A DNA stretch of 64,000 bases, taken from positions 27,837,501 to 27,901,500 of the forward strand of contig JAYKYS010000001.1 in the NCBI GenBank assembly GCA_036924285.1, read 5' to 3'. A model generated the notes under the pieces. It was not told where the DNA came from and made no database searches. It saw only the letters and a list, made by a program, of their open reading frames with translations. Numbering within the stretch: the stretch's first letter is position 1; each line of letters begins with the position of its first letter. Shown one piece after another: positions 63,661 to 64,000 of the stretch. Made by a program: the position numbers and the translations under genes. The DNA comes from Asterella californica (Eukaryota; Streptophyta; Marchantiopsida; Marchantiales; Aytoniaceae).

Positions 63661-64000
63661 TTCCCGCTTGTCCAGGGAATGGACTATAGTGAACTTAGGG
63701 AATTCCGACTGTAGTAGCATCGTAGTACTGTATGGGACAACAGATCATCCAGCATACCTTGCGGCGGGCTGGGGTGCCGGCAGGAAGAGACAAGTATTCC
63801 ACTGCCGTCCGGTGCCGCAAAGAGGAGTGTATAAAATGTGCGAGACATCCATGATTCCATGTCCGCTTGTCGTGTGGTTTAGTCAGTCTACCCTACTCAC
63901 GACTCCCGAGACCGGACGTCGCATCCATCGATCCCCGGCTCCTCGTCTACTCCTCGTGAAGTGTGGTAACATGTTCTTTTACGACAGGAAAACGACAACA
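63661..64000 (+). mobile_element. Possible start of an LTR element or promoter at the window edge
   Basis: Base composition changes sharply from AT-rich to GC-rich. TATAAAA at 63830-63836 lies within GGAGTGTATAAAATGTGCGA, followed by pyrimidine-rich GC-rich DNA with CGACTCCCGAGACCGGACG. The arrangement resembles a retroelement LTR promoter with its R/U5, or the promoter of a gene continuing beyond the window. No coding evidence is available. Confidence 0.35.

Overview
The window looks like nuclear DNA of a land plant, most likely a bryophyte (moss-like), but the species cannot be fixed from sequence alone. The pointers are a plant-type F-box gene, a very long SEN1/senataxin-type helicase gene in one open exon, degenerate Ty1/Copia and Mutator-like transposons, tRNA-derived SINEs, long GA microsatellites and AT-rich repeat deserts. 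There are no bacterial operons, rRNA genes, CRISPR arrays or convincing intact tRNA genes.

Layout. 1-3.4 kb: AT-rich DNA with a minus-strand SINE-like element, one copy of a dispersed palindromic repeat and some coding-like fragments of an unrecognised minus-strand gene (1.7-2.3 kb). 3.47-9.36 kb: a dead Ty1/Copia element (gag, protease, integrase, reverse transcriptase, start of RNase H) split inside the reverse transcriptase by a 2.36-kb insertion that ends in two tandem ~700-bp units. 9.4-24.6 kb: mixed-composition DNA without a recognisable gene. It holds a ~1.1-kb element with imperfect terminal inverted repeats, several palindromic repeat copies, a perfect 44-bp tandem duplication and a compound GA minisatellite. 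24.66-26.85 kb: an F-box gene with a likely spliced 5' leader. 26.85-35.4 kb: no recognisable gene. 35.458-43.641 kb: the SEN1-like helicase (2727 aa). 43.6-46.7 kb: no recognisable gene, with a 17-bp hairpin just after the helicase. 46.7-50.7 kb: a repeat, a junction of two transposon-end-like sequences, and a ~2.75-kb Mutator-like element with long inverted repeats, a broken transposase and a nested SINE. 50.7-64 kb: AT-rich repeat desert with more palindromic repeats, LTR-like remnants and a possible retroelement LTR at the right edge.

The two convincing host genes (F-box, SEN1-like) are both on the plus strand and not obviously connected: one would act in SCF ubiquitin-ligase substrate choice, the other in nuclear RNA/R-loop metabolism. 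The most interesting unexplained signal is a dispersed two-part repeat of about 100 bp: a ~50-bp near-perfect palindrome bounded by TTTAATTTAT and ATAAATTAAA, paired with a smaller palindrome of the type CTTCCGAACTTGGAAG followed by GAATATGCAT. Ten copies were found by eye, in both module orders, almost all in the AT-rich parts.
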